The notes: generated by a model from the letters alone, not told the origin. A DNA stretch of 54,817 bases from Colwellia sp. E2M01 (GCF_018860585.1 NZ_JAHKPR010000017.1:18901-73717); one strand, 5' to 3'; positions 37,412-46,643 are shown, numbered from the stretch's first letter. Numbers and translations are program-made.

Positions 37412-37894
37412 ATGAATGAAAATCAAAAAAATACTTTAGAAGTTTATCAAAACGACGATGGTAGCTTACAGTTAGCTGTTGCACTGCAAGAAGAAAGTTT
37501 ATGGCTGTCGCAAGTACAGCTTTCACAATTGTTTAATACGTCTACCGATAATATTAGCTTGCACTTAAAGAATATTTATAAATCTGGTGAACTCGATGAA
37601 CCTGCAACTACCGAGGATTTCTCGGTAGTTCGTAAAGAAGGTAAAAGGCAGGTAAAACGTAAATTAAAATACTACAACCTTGATGCAATAATATCAGTGG
37701 GTTACCGCGTTAATTCAACCCAAGCCACTCGTTTTCGCCAATGGGCAACTAAAACCTTAAAGCAACATTTATTACAAGGGTACATCCTTAACGAGCAACG
37801 CCTAACCGAAAACGCTAACGAACTTGAAAAAGCCTTATTGTTAGTAAAATGCGCGGCAGCATTACCTTATAATAGTGAGTTATCATTCGCTTAA
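37412..37894 (+). CDS. rhuM: Short RhuM-family protein inside the hsd operon
   Basis: A 160-residue protein whose body is the RhuM N-terminal domain: LSQVQLSQLFNTSTDNISLH, the SVVRKEGKRQVKRK segment, YYNLDAIISVGYRVNS and FRQWATKTLKQHL. Full RhuM proteins are about 330 residues; this one ends shortly after the first domain (KCAAALPYNSELSFA), so it is either a truncation or a single-domain form. The fold resembles Bro-N/KilA-N-type DNA-binding domains. RhuM genes are often found among type I restriction genes with unknown function. It follows hsdR by two bases. Confidence 0.82.
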   Translation: MNENQKNTLEVYQNDDGSLQLAVALQEESLWLSQVQLSQLFNTSTDNISLHLKNIYKSGELDEPATTEDFSVVRKEGKRQVKRKLKYYNLDAIISVGYRVNSTQATRFRQWATKTLKQHLLQGYILNEQRLTENANELEKALLLVKCAAALPYNSELSFA

Positions 37895-37994
37895 TTGAAA
37901 ACCTCTTAAGCTAAAACAAGCATAAGCAAATACAAGTAAGTACATTTTATTTTTTGGGATATGCCCAAACATTCATACTGGAAAAAAAACAAAC

Positions 37995-39617
37995 ATGATC
38001 ACAGGTCCACTAAAAAGCAAGATAAACAGGTTATGGGATGAATTTCATACAGGCGGTATCACCAACCCGCTCACCGTGATTGAGCAAATCACCTTTTTAA
38101 TGTACGCCCGTATGCTCGACATGAACGAGCAAGCCGATGAAAAACGAAGCAGCAGAACCAAAAAGCCATTTACTCGCCGTTTTAACGACAACGAGCAACA
38201 CTTACGCTGGCAAAATTTACGTCACTTAGGGGCAGAAGAGCTGTATAAATTAGTAAAAGACGAGTTATTTCCGTACTTCTCTAAACCGAGTGATAACGAA
38301 ACAACCGAAGGCGCAATTTTCAACGAGTTTATGAAAGACGCGCAATTGATGATCCAAAAGCAGTCTTTATTGGTAAAAGCCGTTGAAATGGTGAACGACT
38401 TACCGCTAGAAAACTCAGATACCAAAGGCGATTTATACGAATACCTATTAAGTAAACTCACCACCGCCGGCATTAACGGCCAGTTTAGAACGCCGCGCCA
38501 TATTATTCGCGCCATGGTAGAAATGATGGACCCAAGCGTAAACAGCCGTATTTGTGATCCGTCTACCGGCACTGGTGGCTTTTTAACTAACTCATACGAA
38601 TACTTATTAGAAAAATACACCTCAGAAGAAGGCATAGAGCGCGAGCCTGTGTTTGTAACAGAAGCTGACAGCACCAATGGTAATAGTGAAGCAGGCAAAC
38701 CGTTACTTGATGCCAACGGCAAACCTGTTGAAAACATCCTTTATTCTGGCGATTTAATTACCCCAGAAGCTCGTGAACATATAGACACCAACATGTTCCA
38801 CGGCTTTGACTTTGACGCCACCATGTTACGCGTAGCGGCCATGAACTTAGTGATGCACGGTATTAAACAGCCCGACATTCATTACCAAGACACTTTAAGC
38901 CAACGCTTTAGCGAAAACTTCCCGAATGAGGCCAAAGAAGGTTTTGACATTATTTTAGCTAACCCGCCATTTAAAGGCAGTTTAGACGAAGAAGACGTAT
39001 GCCCAGAGTTACTGCGTAAAGTAAAAACCAAAAAAACCGAATTACTGTTTGTCGCCTTAATTGAGCGCATGTTAAAAATTGGCGGCCAGTCTGCCACCAT
39101 AGTGCCAGACGGCGTATTATTTGGCTCATCAAAAGCCCACCAACAATTACGCCAATTATTGGTAGAAGGCAACCAGCTTGAAGCAGTTATTTCACTACCT
39201 AGCGGTGTGTTTAAGCCGTATGCTGGTGTTTCAACGGCCATTTTAATTTTTACCAAAGGCGGCAGCACCGACCATGTTTGGTTTTACGATGTACAAGCCG
39301 ACGGTTTCTCGCTTGACGACAAACGCACCCCAATAAAAGACAACGACTTACCTAGCTTAATTAGCGAGTTTAAAGCCCGCGATAAAGCACAAGCCACCAG
39401 TGATGAAAACGACCGTATTATAACAGATAGCAAAAAGCATTTTTGGGTAAGCAAAGACGAAATCACCACCAACAAATACGACCTTTCTATCAACCGCTAC
39501 AAAGAAGTGGTGTACGAAGAAGAAAGCTACGATCCACCAAAAGAGATCTTGGCTAAGTTAGTGGATTTAGAGAATGAAATTCTTGCTGATTTAAAACAAC
39601 TTGAGGAGATGCTGTGA
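37995..39617 (+). CDS. hsdM: Type I methyltransferase subunit HsdM
   Basis: A 540-residue N6-adenine methylase. The N-terminal HsdM_N helical domain covers about 1-130. The catalytic domain has motif [10 protein letters not shown] (188-196) for S-adenosylmethionine and motif IV NPPF (323-326). A helical C-terminus binds HsdS. It modifies the host sites and joins HsdR and HsdS in the restriction complex. A 100-base gap separates it from rhuM, and the stop overlaps the HsdS start as GTGA. Confidence 0.95.
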   Translation: MITGPLKSKINRLWDEFHTGGITNPLTVIEQITFLMYARMLDMNEQADEKRSSRTKKPFTRRFNDNEQHLRWQNLRHLGAEELYKLVKDELFPYFSKPSDNETTEGAIFNEFMKDAQLMIQKQSLLVKAVEMVNDLPLENSDTKGDLYEYLLSKLTTAGINGQFRTPRHIIRAMVEMMDPSVNSRICDPSTGTGGFLTNSYEYLLEKYTSEEGIEREPVFVTEADSTNGNSEAGKPLLDANGKPVENILYSGDLITPEAREHIDTNMFHGFDFDATMLRVAAMNLVMHGIKQPDIHYQDTLSQRFSENFPNEAKEGFDIILANPPFKGSLDEEDVCPELLRKVKTKKTELLFVALIERMLKIGGQSATIVPDGVLFGSSKAHQQLRQLLVEGNQLEAVISLPSGVFKPYAGVSTAILIFTKGGSTDHVWFYDVQADGFSLDDKRTPIKDNDLPSLISEFKARDKAQATSDENDRIITDSKKHFWVSKDEITTNKYDLSINRYKEVVYEEESYDPPKEILAKLVDLENEILADLKQLEEML

Positions 39618-40765
39618 GTTGGCCGATGGTAAAGCTTGGTGAACTGGTCACGATAAAAGGTGGCGGAACACCAAGTAAAAAAATAGAGGATTATTGGAAT
39701 GGGAGCATCCCATGGGCTTCTGTAAAAGACCTGAAAGAAAATGAAATATCTAAAACCCAAGATGCAATTACTGAGTTGGGTGTAAGTAATTCGGCTACGA
39801 ATATAATACCTGCGGGAACTATACTGACTGCGACAAGAATGGCTTTAGGTAAGTTTGCAATCAATACCGTTGATATGGCTATTAATCAAGACCTTAAGGC
39901 ACTATTTATTAATGATGAAGAGAAAGTTGATCGTGATTTCTTAATTCGATTTTTAGAGTCTAAAGCTCAGTATATAGATTCAGAAGGTAAAGGTGCAACA
40001 GTAAAAGGGATCACATTAGATTTTTTAAAAAGCTTAGAAATCCCACTACCACCACTGGACGAGCAAAAACGCATCGCCGCGATACTAGACAAAGCCGACG
40101 CCATCCGCCGCAAACGCCAACAAGCCATCAACCTCGCCGACGACTTCCTCCGCAGCGTCTTCCTAGACATGTTCGGCGATCCCGTCACCAACCCGAAGGG
40201 ATGGCAAACTACTGTATTAAAAGTTGTTGCCCCAGCCATTTCAACTAAAAATGTATCAATAAGCAATGATGAAAAAATTTGGTTGTTAAATTTAGATGCA
40301 GTGGAAGCACAAACGGGAAAAATATTAAAAGAGTTATCAATACCTTTGAATGAAGTTGGAAGTTCGACAAATCACTTTGATAGTTCCCATGTTTTATATT
40401 CAAAACTTCGCCCATATTTAAATAAGGTAGTTATTCCTAACAAACCAGGTATGGCGACATCTGAATTAATAACTTTAAAACCAGATCTTAAACAATTAAC
40501 TAGAGAGTTTTTAGCATCGTATCTTAGAAGTGATTATTTTGTGAATTGGGCGAAAACTAAGGTTGCTGGAGCAAAAATGCCTCGCCTTTCTACTGCTGAG
40601 TTATGGAAACATGAGATATATCTTCCTCCTATAAATCTACAACTTAAGTTTGTTGCTTTGTTTACCCAAGTTAATGAATTAAAGAAAAAAAATGAAATAA
40701 GTAAACATGATACAGAGAACGGATTTAATTCACTAAGCCAAAAAGCTTTCGCAGGTGAACTATGA
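39614..40765 (+). CDS. hsdS: Type I specificity subunit HsdS
   Basis: A 383-residue specificity protein: TRD1 (about 1-140), a central conserved helix pair (144-195: [15 protein letters not shown] through [11 protein letters not shown]), TRD2 (about 196-350) and a C-terminal helix. The GTG start overlaps the hsdM stop by four bases. Each TRD reads half of a split recognition site that cannot be predicted here. The codons for the central helices are markedly GC-rich, while both TRDs are AT-rich, a mosaic that suggests exchange of TRDs around a fixed spacer. Confidence 0.93.
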   Translation: MSWPMVKLGELVTIKGGGTPSKKIEDYWNGSIPWASVKDLKENEISKTQDAITELGVSNSATNIIPAGTILTATRMALGKFAINTVDMAINQDLKALFINDEEKVDRDFLIRFLESKAQYIDSEGKGATVKGITLDFLKSLEIPLPPLDEQKRIAAILDKADAIRRKRQQAINLADDFLRSVFLDMFGDPVTNPKGWQTTVLKVVAPAISTKNVSISNDEKIWLLNLDAVEAQTGKILKELSIPLNEVGSSTNHFDSSHVLYSKLRPYLNKVVIPNKPGMATSELITLKPDLKQLTREFLASYLRSDYFVNWAKTKVAGAKMPRLSTAELWKHEIYLPPINLQLKFVALFTQVNELKKKNEISKHDTENGFNSLSQKAFAGEL

Positions 40766-40889
40766 ACCAACAAACCATGCGTGCCACCAAGCCGCAGTAA
40801 AACTGTGCTGGCAACAACAAAATAAGCAAAGGCAAGCAAAAAACCAGAGCTGCTAAGCCAAACTAAAAAAACTAGGCCAAAGCTAAACC

Positions 40890-40939
40890 AAAGACAAAGC
40901 CACTCACTACGTTTTACTTTCATCACGCAGTGAGTGACG
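40890..40939 (+). repeat. Direct repeat, copy 1, before the caspase-like gene
   Basis: About 50 bases beginning AAAGACAAAGCC and ending TCAGTGAGTGACG or close variants. A second copy follows the caspase-like gene at 41686-41734. In this copy CACTCACT (40901-40908) can pair with AGTGAGTG (40929-40936). Confidence 0.7.
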
Positions 40940-40979
40940 CACTTAACATTAATTACTCGCTAGATAAATTAGGGAAGTT

Positions 40980-41660
40980 ATGAAACACAATGCGTTAATT
41001 ATTTTGGAAAGACCATGGGGCTGTAATGAGCAAGATCAAAATGTTGTTAGTGTACTCCCTTATTTTCAAGGCTTAGAGCGACTAGATGGTGGCTTTGATC
41101 TTTATCACACCAATTTTTATGAAGCTAAAAGCTTTAAAATGGCTTTAGATGAGCTTACTCAAATGGATTATGACAATTACTATGTTTACATAGCTTGTCA
41201 TGGTGCAGGCTTGCGTATGGGGAAAATGAATCTAAGTACTGTATTAGGTGAAATAAATTCAAAGGCACAAAAGCGTAATATTACTGGTGTGGTATTAGGC
41301 TCTTGTTTGGTCGGTAACAATACGACACATTTAGAAGTTTACACTGAATCTTCATCTATTAATTGGAAAATAGGATACAAATGCTCGGTGGATTGGTTAG
41401 AAGGAACTTTATTAGATTTAAAACTGTTTCATCAATTAATGAAATTAGATGAGGAAGATTTATATGATAACGACGAAATTTTAGAGCGTGTTAAACGTGC
41501 TTTATATACATATGATCCTGCTGCATCAATAGGAAGCGATAAAAACGATAAACCAATGAGAATTGATGATTCATTAACCTTTGTTGTTCAGAGCAAAGGA
41601 CGAGGAAATAAGGCGAAAGACTATAGCCAAAAATTATACGAATACAGATTGTCGGATTAA
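40980..41660 (+). CDS. Caspase-like cysteine protease
   Basis: A 226-residue protein with the two-part active site of the caspase/CHAT clan: His74 at the end of a strand (YYVYIACHGAG) and Cys109 after the next one (GVVLGSCLVG). Strands of the alpha/beta fold (NALIILERP at the start) fit, and nothing is fused to it. No target or sensor domain is present, so activation probably depends on a partner, possibly the GTPases at 41979-45877. It is flanked by a 50-base direct repeat on both sides and separated from the GTPases by about 320 bases. The family assignment is by motif; CHAT versus peptidase C14 or C13 cannot be settled. Confidence 0.7.
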   Translation: MKHNALIILERPWGCNEQDQNVVSVLPYFQGLERLDGGFDLYHTNFYEAKSFKMALDELTQMDYDNYYVYIACHGAGLRMGKMNLSTVLGEINSKAQKRNITGVVLGSCLVGNNTTHLEVYTESSSINWKIGYKCSVDWLEGTLLDLKLFHQLMKLDEEDLYDNDEILERVKRALYTYDPAASIGSDKNDKPMRIDDSLTFVVQSKGRGNKAKDYSQKLYEYRLSD

Positions 41661-41685
41661 AAAAATTCCGAGTTTAAAATTGAAC

Positions 41686-41734
41686 AAAGACAAAGCCATT
41701 AACTACGTTTAATTTCATCACTCAGTGAGTGACG
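41686..41734 (+). repeat. Direct repeat, copy 2, after the caspase-like gene
   Basis: Matches copy 1 (40890-40939) at roughly 43 of 50 positions, including AAAGACAAAGCC and CAGTGAGTGACG. The inverted arms of copy 1 are only partly kept. Confidence 0.7.
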
Positions 41735-41978
41735 TTTAAAATTGTACGAAACTTTGTAAGTAATTGAAAAGCAAACATGACAATAAAGTGTTAAACATTA
41801 GAAAAGCAAGAAAGGTAGGGGATAACACGTAAACGAAATTGTTTACTGTAAATGTGTTAACAGCCATGTTGATACATTCATGTAATAAAGTTTAATTAGG
41901 GAGCAAGGCGTTAACTGTTTGTCTTTTGACAGTTAATGGTTTTAGCTGAAATTTAGTTGTAAAAAAATAGGAAGTTTT
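41735..41978 (+). promoter_or_regulatory. Structured leader of the GTPase operon
   Basis: No gene. Two hairpins are visible: AACAC/GTAAAC with GTTTAC/GTGTT (41824-41858), and TTAACTGT (41911-41918) with ACAGTTAA (41929-41936). The GTPase start has AGGAAG six bases upstream. These may be operators or RNA control elements. Confidence 0.4.
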
Positions 41979-44174
41979 GTGAATTTTAACGATATAAAAC
42001 CAGATTTAATATATATAGAGCTACAAAGTGTCATTAAAGATTTAATAGAAACAATTAATAGCTCAGAAATTGATTCAACAGATCAAGATGTTGCAACGTT
42101 TAGTCATGATTTACTTAATGACTTATATGTGAGTATCACGAGGGAGCTAGATAAACTGAAGCGCAATTCAGAGTGGGATTCGTTTACGGTTGCATTTTAT
42201 GGTGAAACAAATGCTGGCAAGTCTACCATCATTGAAACCTTACGTATTTTATTAGATGAACCCCAAAAAGCATCCTCGCAGAAAAAGTTTAACGTACTTG
42301 CATCATCGCTCAATATTGACAGTGCTTCATTTGATGAAGTTGATAAACAAATAAGTCAACTTAATGAAGAACGACTAGTTTTAGAGCAAAAATTGAAGAA
42401 TATTCAACAAGAAAATGCTGAGCAATCTTCGAGTTTAACTGCAGAATTAAATGATCTTAAAGGCACGATAGAAACTAAATTATCGTCTTTAAATTTATTA
42501 CAAAAACTTTGGCATTTTTTTAGTAAATTTCCCGAAGAAAAGTTATTAAAAACTAAGCAAGAACAGTTTAAACAAACTACAGTTTCGCTTGAAAACAAGG
42601 TAGTTGAAGCTGAGAAATGTATTAGTGAAAATCAACAAGCTTGCAAGAATATCGCTGATAAACGCGACAATATGCAGCTGCAGTTAAATAAATTATTACC
42701 TTATGCTGATGGCGAAATTATTGGTGATGGTCGCTCTGATTATACTTTAGATAGCCAGTCGTATTTAATGCAAGGCGAAGAGAATACTTTTACTGTGTTA
42801 GATGTTCCAGGCATTGAAGGGAAAGAAGAAAAGGTTGGAGAAAATATTTGGAAAGCGGTTAATAAAGCCCATGCAGTTTTTTATGTAACCGCTAAAGCCG
42901 CAGCTCCTCAAACCGGAGACGAGAAACATAAAGGTACTTTAGAAAAGATCAAAGAGCACTTGGGCGATCAAACAGAAGTTTGGAGTATATACAATAAACG
43001 TATTACTAACCCGATGCAGCTTAAAAAACCTGAACTTGTTAGCGAAAGTGAAATAGCAAGTTTGGCTGAGCTAGATGCAAAAATGCATGCTCAATTAGGT
43101 GAAAACTATCAGGGCACAATGAGTGTGTGTGGCTTGGTTGGTTATTTGGCCGCTGCTCAATGCTTAGTTGTAGGATCTACAGATTATAATCGTAAAGCTA
43201 AGTTCACTAAAGACTTTGATGAGCAACAACTATTAACTTATTGTGGTTTTAGTGAGTTAAAGCAGTTTTTAGTTAGCGACTTGATAAAAGATTATAAAGT
43301 AAAAATTATTAAAGCTAACTTTAATAAGGCTAACCAAGTGTTAAAGGTGTCGGTAGATGGCATAACATCATTACGTGATGAAAAATTTCAGCCTTTATAT
43401 GACACCTTGAAATTAGAGGTTTCTTCCGCCTCTGATCAATTAGATATTGCGTTAACAAGTGTAAAAAGTCGCTTATTTTCATCAATTAGTAGGAGTATTG
43501 ATACGTTTAAATCGTCTGTTAGAAAATCTGTTTACTCTAAAATTGAAGGTAATATTGATAATGATGATTTTAAATACGAATTGAAAAAGGCGATTGAGCG
43601 TGCTCAAAGCCAATTTGATGAAAACTTACCCAAATCAATTAGCAGGGAGCTTAGTGACTTTGAAGAAGATATTAACTTGGTTGTTGAACGCTTTAGAAAA
43701 CATGCTGATGAATTACTTGATATATATTCGTCTTTTGAGTCGAGTAATATTTCCAATAATTTTAACCCCTCTGTAAATATTGATCATGGCGTAAATGTAG
43801 CTGGAATAATTAGCACAGTAGTAGGTGGGGTTTTTCTTGCTCTTTCAGGGGCTGGGGTTGCTGCGATAGTTATTGGTGCATTTGGATTGGTGTTTTCTCT
43901 GTATAAATCAGTTCGAAGCTTTTTTAGTTCTGACTATAAAAAGGCACAACAAAAAAAATCAACCGATGATAATTTAAATGATATTGCTAACCAACTTGAG
44001 AAATCTGCCAAAGATAATGTTGAAGAAGCATTTAAAGAATTGGAAGAGTGTGTTGGCCAAGTTAAGTTATCTTTTAAAAAACCTATTGAACATACTGCCT
44101 TAATTAATCAAATACTTTCAAGCTCTATTGAAAAACTACTGAAAACATCTAACCAACTACAAAGGAACTTATAA
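41979..44174 (+). CDS. Dynamin-like GTPase 1 with membrane hairpin
   Basis: A 731-residue large GTPase starting at GTG. G1 is GETNAGKS (75-82) and G3 DVPGIEG (275-281). Between them lies an insert with strong coiled coil (about 120-235). The stalk-like helical region runs from about 430 to 600, and a hydrophobic hairpin (VAGIISTVVGGVFLALSG and on, about 604-645) could enter membranes, as in bacterial dynamins. A short helical tail follows. The next gene is another GTPase two bases away, as in paired bacterial dynamins (for example LeoBC-type or DynA-type pairs). Probable role: membrane remodelling or sealing during stress or phage attack; inference only. Confidence 0.8.
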   Translation: MNFNDIKPDLIYIELQSVIKDLIETINSSEIDSTDQDVATFSHDLLNDLYVSITRELDKLKRNSEWDSFTVAFYGETNAGKSTIIETLRILLDEPQKASSQKKFNVLASSLNIDSASFDEVDKQISQLNEERLVLEQKLKNIQQENAEQSSSLTAELNDLKGTIETKLSSLNLLQKLWHFFSKFPEEKLLKTKQEQFKQTTVSLENKVVEAEKCISENQQACKNIADKRDNMQLQLNKLLPYADGEIIGDGRSDYTLDSQSYLMQGEENTFTVLDVPGIEGKEEKVGENIWKAVNKAHAVFYVTAKAAAPQTGDEKHKGTLEKIKEHLGDQTEVWSIYNKRITNPMQLKKPELVSESEIASLAELDAKMHAQLGENYQGTMSVCGLVGYLAAAQCLVVGSTDYNRKAKFTKDFDEQQLLTYCGFSELKQFLVSDLIKDYKVKIIKANFNKANQVLKVSVDGITSLRDEKFQPLYDTLKLEVSSASDQLDIALTSVKSRLFSSISRSIDTFKSSVRKSVYSKIEGNIDNDDFKYELKKAIERAQSQFDENLPKSISRELSDFEEDINLVVERFRKHADELLDIYSSFESSNISNNFNPSVNIDHGVNVAGIISTVVGGVFLALSGAGVAAIVIGAFGLVFSLYKSVRSFFSSDYKKAQQKKSTDDNLNDIANQLEKSAKDNVEEAFKELEECVGQVKLSFKKPIEHTALINQILSSSIEKLLKTSNQLQRNL

Positions 44175-44176
44175 TA

Positions 44177-45877
44177 ATGGAAGCAACGTTAAATACATTT
44201 AATGAACAGAAAAATAATACTTTAAATATTTTAAATAAATTACAAGATTTTTTGTTACAAGGTGAAAGCTTAGGGGTAAATATTGATTCATCTTTAACGC
44301 ATAAATTAGACACTGCCATTAAATCGTTATCTGATGAAAATCTAAAAATCGCGTTAATTGGTGGTTTTTCTGAAGGTAAAACTTCTATTGCTGCCGCGTG
44401 GATGGAACGATTAGATCAATCGACAATGAATATTAGTCAGCAAGAATCGTCAGATGCTGTATCAGTTTATAATGTTAGCAATGGTTTGCAACTAATTGAT
44501 ACTCCGGGTTTGTTTGGCTTTAAAGAGAAAACTAGTGCTGATAGCGCTGAGGTTGAGAAATATAAAGATATAACTAAGAAATATGTCAGTGAAGCACATT
44601 TAGTTTTATATGTGATGAACTCAACAAACCCAATAAAAGATAGCCATAAAGATGATTTACAGTGGTTGTTTCGCACTTTGAATATTCTACCTAGAACCGT
44701 TTTTGTGCTCAGTCGTTTCGATGAAGTTGCTGATGTTGAAGATCAGGAAGAGTATCAAGTTAACTTAAATGTAAAAAAAGATAATGTAATTAATAGGTTA
44801 AAAGACCTGGTGCAACTCGATGAAGACGAGGTCACTGACTTAGCTGTAGTTGCGGTGGCAGCTAACCCCTTTGATATGGGAACAGAGTATTGGTTAGACA
44901 ACTTAGATAAGTTTAAACAGCTTTCTCACATCGACTCGCTTCAATTCGCAACGAATGAAAAAGTAGCAAGTAATGGCGGCATTGAACACATTGTAGTAGA
45001 AGCTAAAAACAGCATTGTTAGAGATGTTCTAAACAAGGAGCTACCGCTTGCTATTGAAAACGATCAAAAGCTTGGTCAAGAAGTTGATAAAATGCTTGAA
45101 GTTGTAGATACAATGAAAACTAAGTTATCTAAAACAAAAGGGTTAATTTCTGATTCAAGGGTTGGATTACGTGATTTTGTAACAGGCTATTTTTCTGATT
45201 TAGTTTTGCAAGTTCAAGGAACTAGTTTGCAGACATTTAATGCATTTTTCCAACGAGAAGTAGGTGATGAAGGCGTTGTTGTTGCTTCAAAATTAGAAAG
45301 TGAGTTTGAACGTTATCTTCGATCAGCAAACTTAGAAGTTCAGAGCTTACATTCAAGTTTTACACAGGAGGTGAATCACTTTAATGATGTTGTACTAGCA
45401 TACGGAAAACAAGGTGTGGATTTGTTAGTAAAGGGTAACTTTATTAATAACACTTCAATTTTAGCCGCTAGAAATGGTTTAAAAAGTCTAGCGGGTATGG
45501 TTGGCATGGATTTGTCTCAATTACTTAAATTTAAACCTTGGGGAGCAGTTAAGTCAGCTAACGCACTTAATGGTGCTTTAGCTGCTGTAGGGATAGCTTT
45601 TGAAGCTTGGGATAGCTACAAAGAAGCACAACAGCAAGAGCAGTTTCAAGAAGCTGTTAATGACATGGTTAAAAACTTTAACGAGCAACGTACCGAACTA
45701 CTTGAGTTAATTAATAATGAAACTTTTGTAGAGCAATTTTTTCAATCGTATATTGAGCTTGAAAAAGCGGTAACTGATCTTGAAAGTAGCTTGGCAACAC
45801 GAACGGAACAAAGAGACAACTTTCACCAGTGGCGAGTTAATGGTGAAAATATCAAACAGGAATTTGAAAAGTTTTAA
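44177..45877 (+). CDS. Dynamin-like GTPase 2, partner of GTPase 1
   Basis: A 566-residue GTPase. G1 is GGFSEGKT (62-69), G3 DTPGLFG (108-114), and a G4-like SRFD follows VFVL near residue 178. After the G domain come long helices (about 290-500), with a weakly hydrophobic stretch near 435-475 (LAGMVGMDLSQLL, LNGALAAVGIAF). The P-loop GFSEGKT and helical tail resemble LeoA-type dynamins. It follows GTPase 1 by two bases and ends before a strong terminator, so the pair is one unit and probably forms a hetero-oligomer. Confidence 0.8.
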   Translation: MEATLNTFNEQKNNTLNILNKLQDFLLQGESLGVNIDSSLTHKLDTAIKSLSDENLKIALIGGFSEGKTSIAAAWMERLDQSTMNISQQESSDAVSVYNVSNGLQLIDTPGLFGFKEKTSADSAEVEKYKDITKKYVSEAHLVLYVMNSTNPIKDSHKDDLQWLFRTLNILPRTVFVLSRFDEVADVEDQEEYQVNLNVKKDNVINRLKDLVQLDEDEVTDLAVVAVAANPFDMGTEYWLDNLDKFKQLSHIDSLQFATNEKVASNGGIEHIVVEAKNSIVRDVLNKELPLAIENDQKLGQEVDKMLEVVDTMKTKLSKTKGLISDSRVGLRDFVTGYFSDLVLQVQGTSLQTFNAFFQREVGDEGVVVASKLESEFERYLRSANLEVQSLHSSFTQEVNHFNDVVLAYGKQGVDLLVKGNFINNTSILAARNGLKSLAGMVGMDLSQLLKFKPWGAVKSANALNGALAAVGIAFEAWDSYKEAQQQEQFQEAVNDMVKNFNEQRTELLELINNETFVEQFFQSYIELEKAVTDLESSLATRTEQRDNFHQWRVNGENIKQEFEKF

Positions 45878-45909
45878 TGTTTTTAAGAAAGCTGATTTTG
45901 TAAATTCCG

Positions 45910-45949
45910 TTGCTTCTTTCGTTGACGGCTAAACGAAAGAAGCAATTTT
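45910..45949 (+). terminator. Rho-independent terminator of the GTPase operon
   Basis: Perfect 12-bp stem: TTGCTTCTTTCG (45910-45921) with CGAAAGAAGCAA (45934-45945), then TTTT and an AT-rich tail. Confidence 0.88.
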
Positions 45950-46037
45950 AATTAATACAAAGTAATAAGCAATTCAAATTTACTAATTATTAGTTTTCAT
46001 AAACTATGTGGCTAGGAACTAACTTGTAGAGAAAATT

Positions 46038-46223
46038 ATGCCTATTAAACCAGCACCAGTGAAATTAAGTTGTAGTTTTTGTAATTGGAGTAAAGTAGTA
46101 ATACCTCAATCAGATGTCGTTACACGGGATTATGTCCTTAGCCAATGCCCGACATGTGGAAAAGAATTAAGTAGAGAACAATTAAATAAAGCTAAAGTGA
46201 TTTTACATAAACTATTTAAGTAA
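46038..46223 (+). CDS. Small zinc-ribbon protein
   Basis: A 61-residue protein with two cysteine pairs, CSFC (residues 12-15) and CPTC near residue 38, enough for one zinc ribbon, followed by a basic helix. GAGAAAA precedes the ATG. It starts after the GTPase terminator, so it is a separate unit. Function unknown; nucleic-acid binding is possible. Confidence 0.65.
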   Translation: MPIKPAPVKLSCSFCNWSKVVIPQSDVVTRDYVLSQCPTCGKELSREQLNKAKVILHKLFK

Positions 46224-46353
46224 AATCTGTGTTCAATTCATATTTTTTTATTACAAATGCAATATTAGTTTTTGATGTAGGTCAACAGCTTAAGGAAAGG
46301 ATCGATTTAGTCTTTATAGGTGTAACGGATGAATAAGAACATGTCGATTTTGT

Positions 46354-46617
46354 TTGCAGCGTCAAATGTCTTCAATAAATGGCTTAAAGCTGATTTACCA
46401 AGGTTGCCAAAGTTTGATGTTGAATGATGGAGAAATCATACAAGCAGTTAAACCCACACAAGCTTATTCGGTTAAAGAAGTTCCTGCCAAGGTAATTGCT
46501 TATTCGGTTAAAGAAGTTCCTGCCAAGGTAATTGCTGATAACCATATCAATAACGGTGTAAATAACGTGATCAATTTTACTGGTTATAAAAAGAAACAAT
46601 ACGGCTATATTGTATAA
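46354..46617 (+). CDS. Hypothetical small protein with an internal duplication
   Basis: Not recognised. The frame can start at TTG 46354, ATG 46366 or ATG 46420; none has a good ribosome site. It holds a perfect tandem 36-base duplication that repeats the residues AYSVKEVPAKVI. The end is GYKKKQYGYIV. An overlapping 33-codon frame (46329-46430, MNKNMSILFAAS) has comparable support, so this may be a frameshifted or decayed gene. It lies 27 bases before the kinase gene. Confidence 0.35.
   Translation: MQRQMSSINGLKLIYQGCQSLMLNDGEIIQAVKPTQAYSVKEVPAKVIAYSVKEVPAKVIADNHINNGVNNVINFTGYKKKQYGYIV
46462..46533 (+). repeat. Perfect 36-base tandem duplication
   Basis: Two identical 36-base units at 46462-46497 and 46498-46533 (each begins GCTTATTCGG). 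The length keeps the reading frame and adds 12 residues. Identity suggests a recent slippage event or an assembly artefact. Confidence 0.9.
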
Positions 46618-46643
46618 TTTTTTCAGAGAGTTAATAAAGGTAT

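Noticed and set aside
38222-39268. Two long minus-strand reading frames (171 and 128 codons) inside hsdM
   Set aside because: They lie fully antisense to a gene with complete methylase motifs, have serine/leucine-rich low-complexity translations and no ribosome site.
40534-40926. Minus-strand reading frame of 130 codons at the end of hsdS and beyond
   Set aside because: It overlaps the conserved hsdS C-terminus and the first direct repeat; translation is low-complexity and matches no family I know.
40890-41734. Integron attC sites flanking the caspase-like gene
   Set aside because: The repeats lack the paired core sites (GTTRRRY and RYYYAAC) and no integron integrase is in the window.
46329-46430. 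33-codon frame MNKNMSILFAAS overlapping the gene with the 36-base duplication
   Set aside because: No ribosome site, no family resemblance; kept only as a comment because the neighbouring frame is equally weak.
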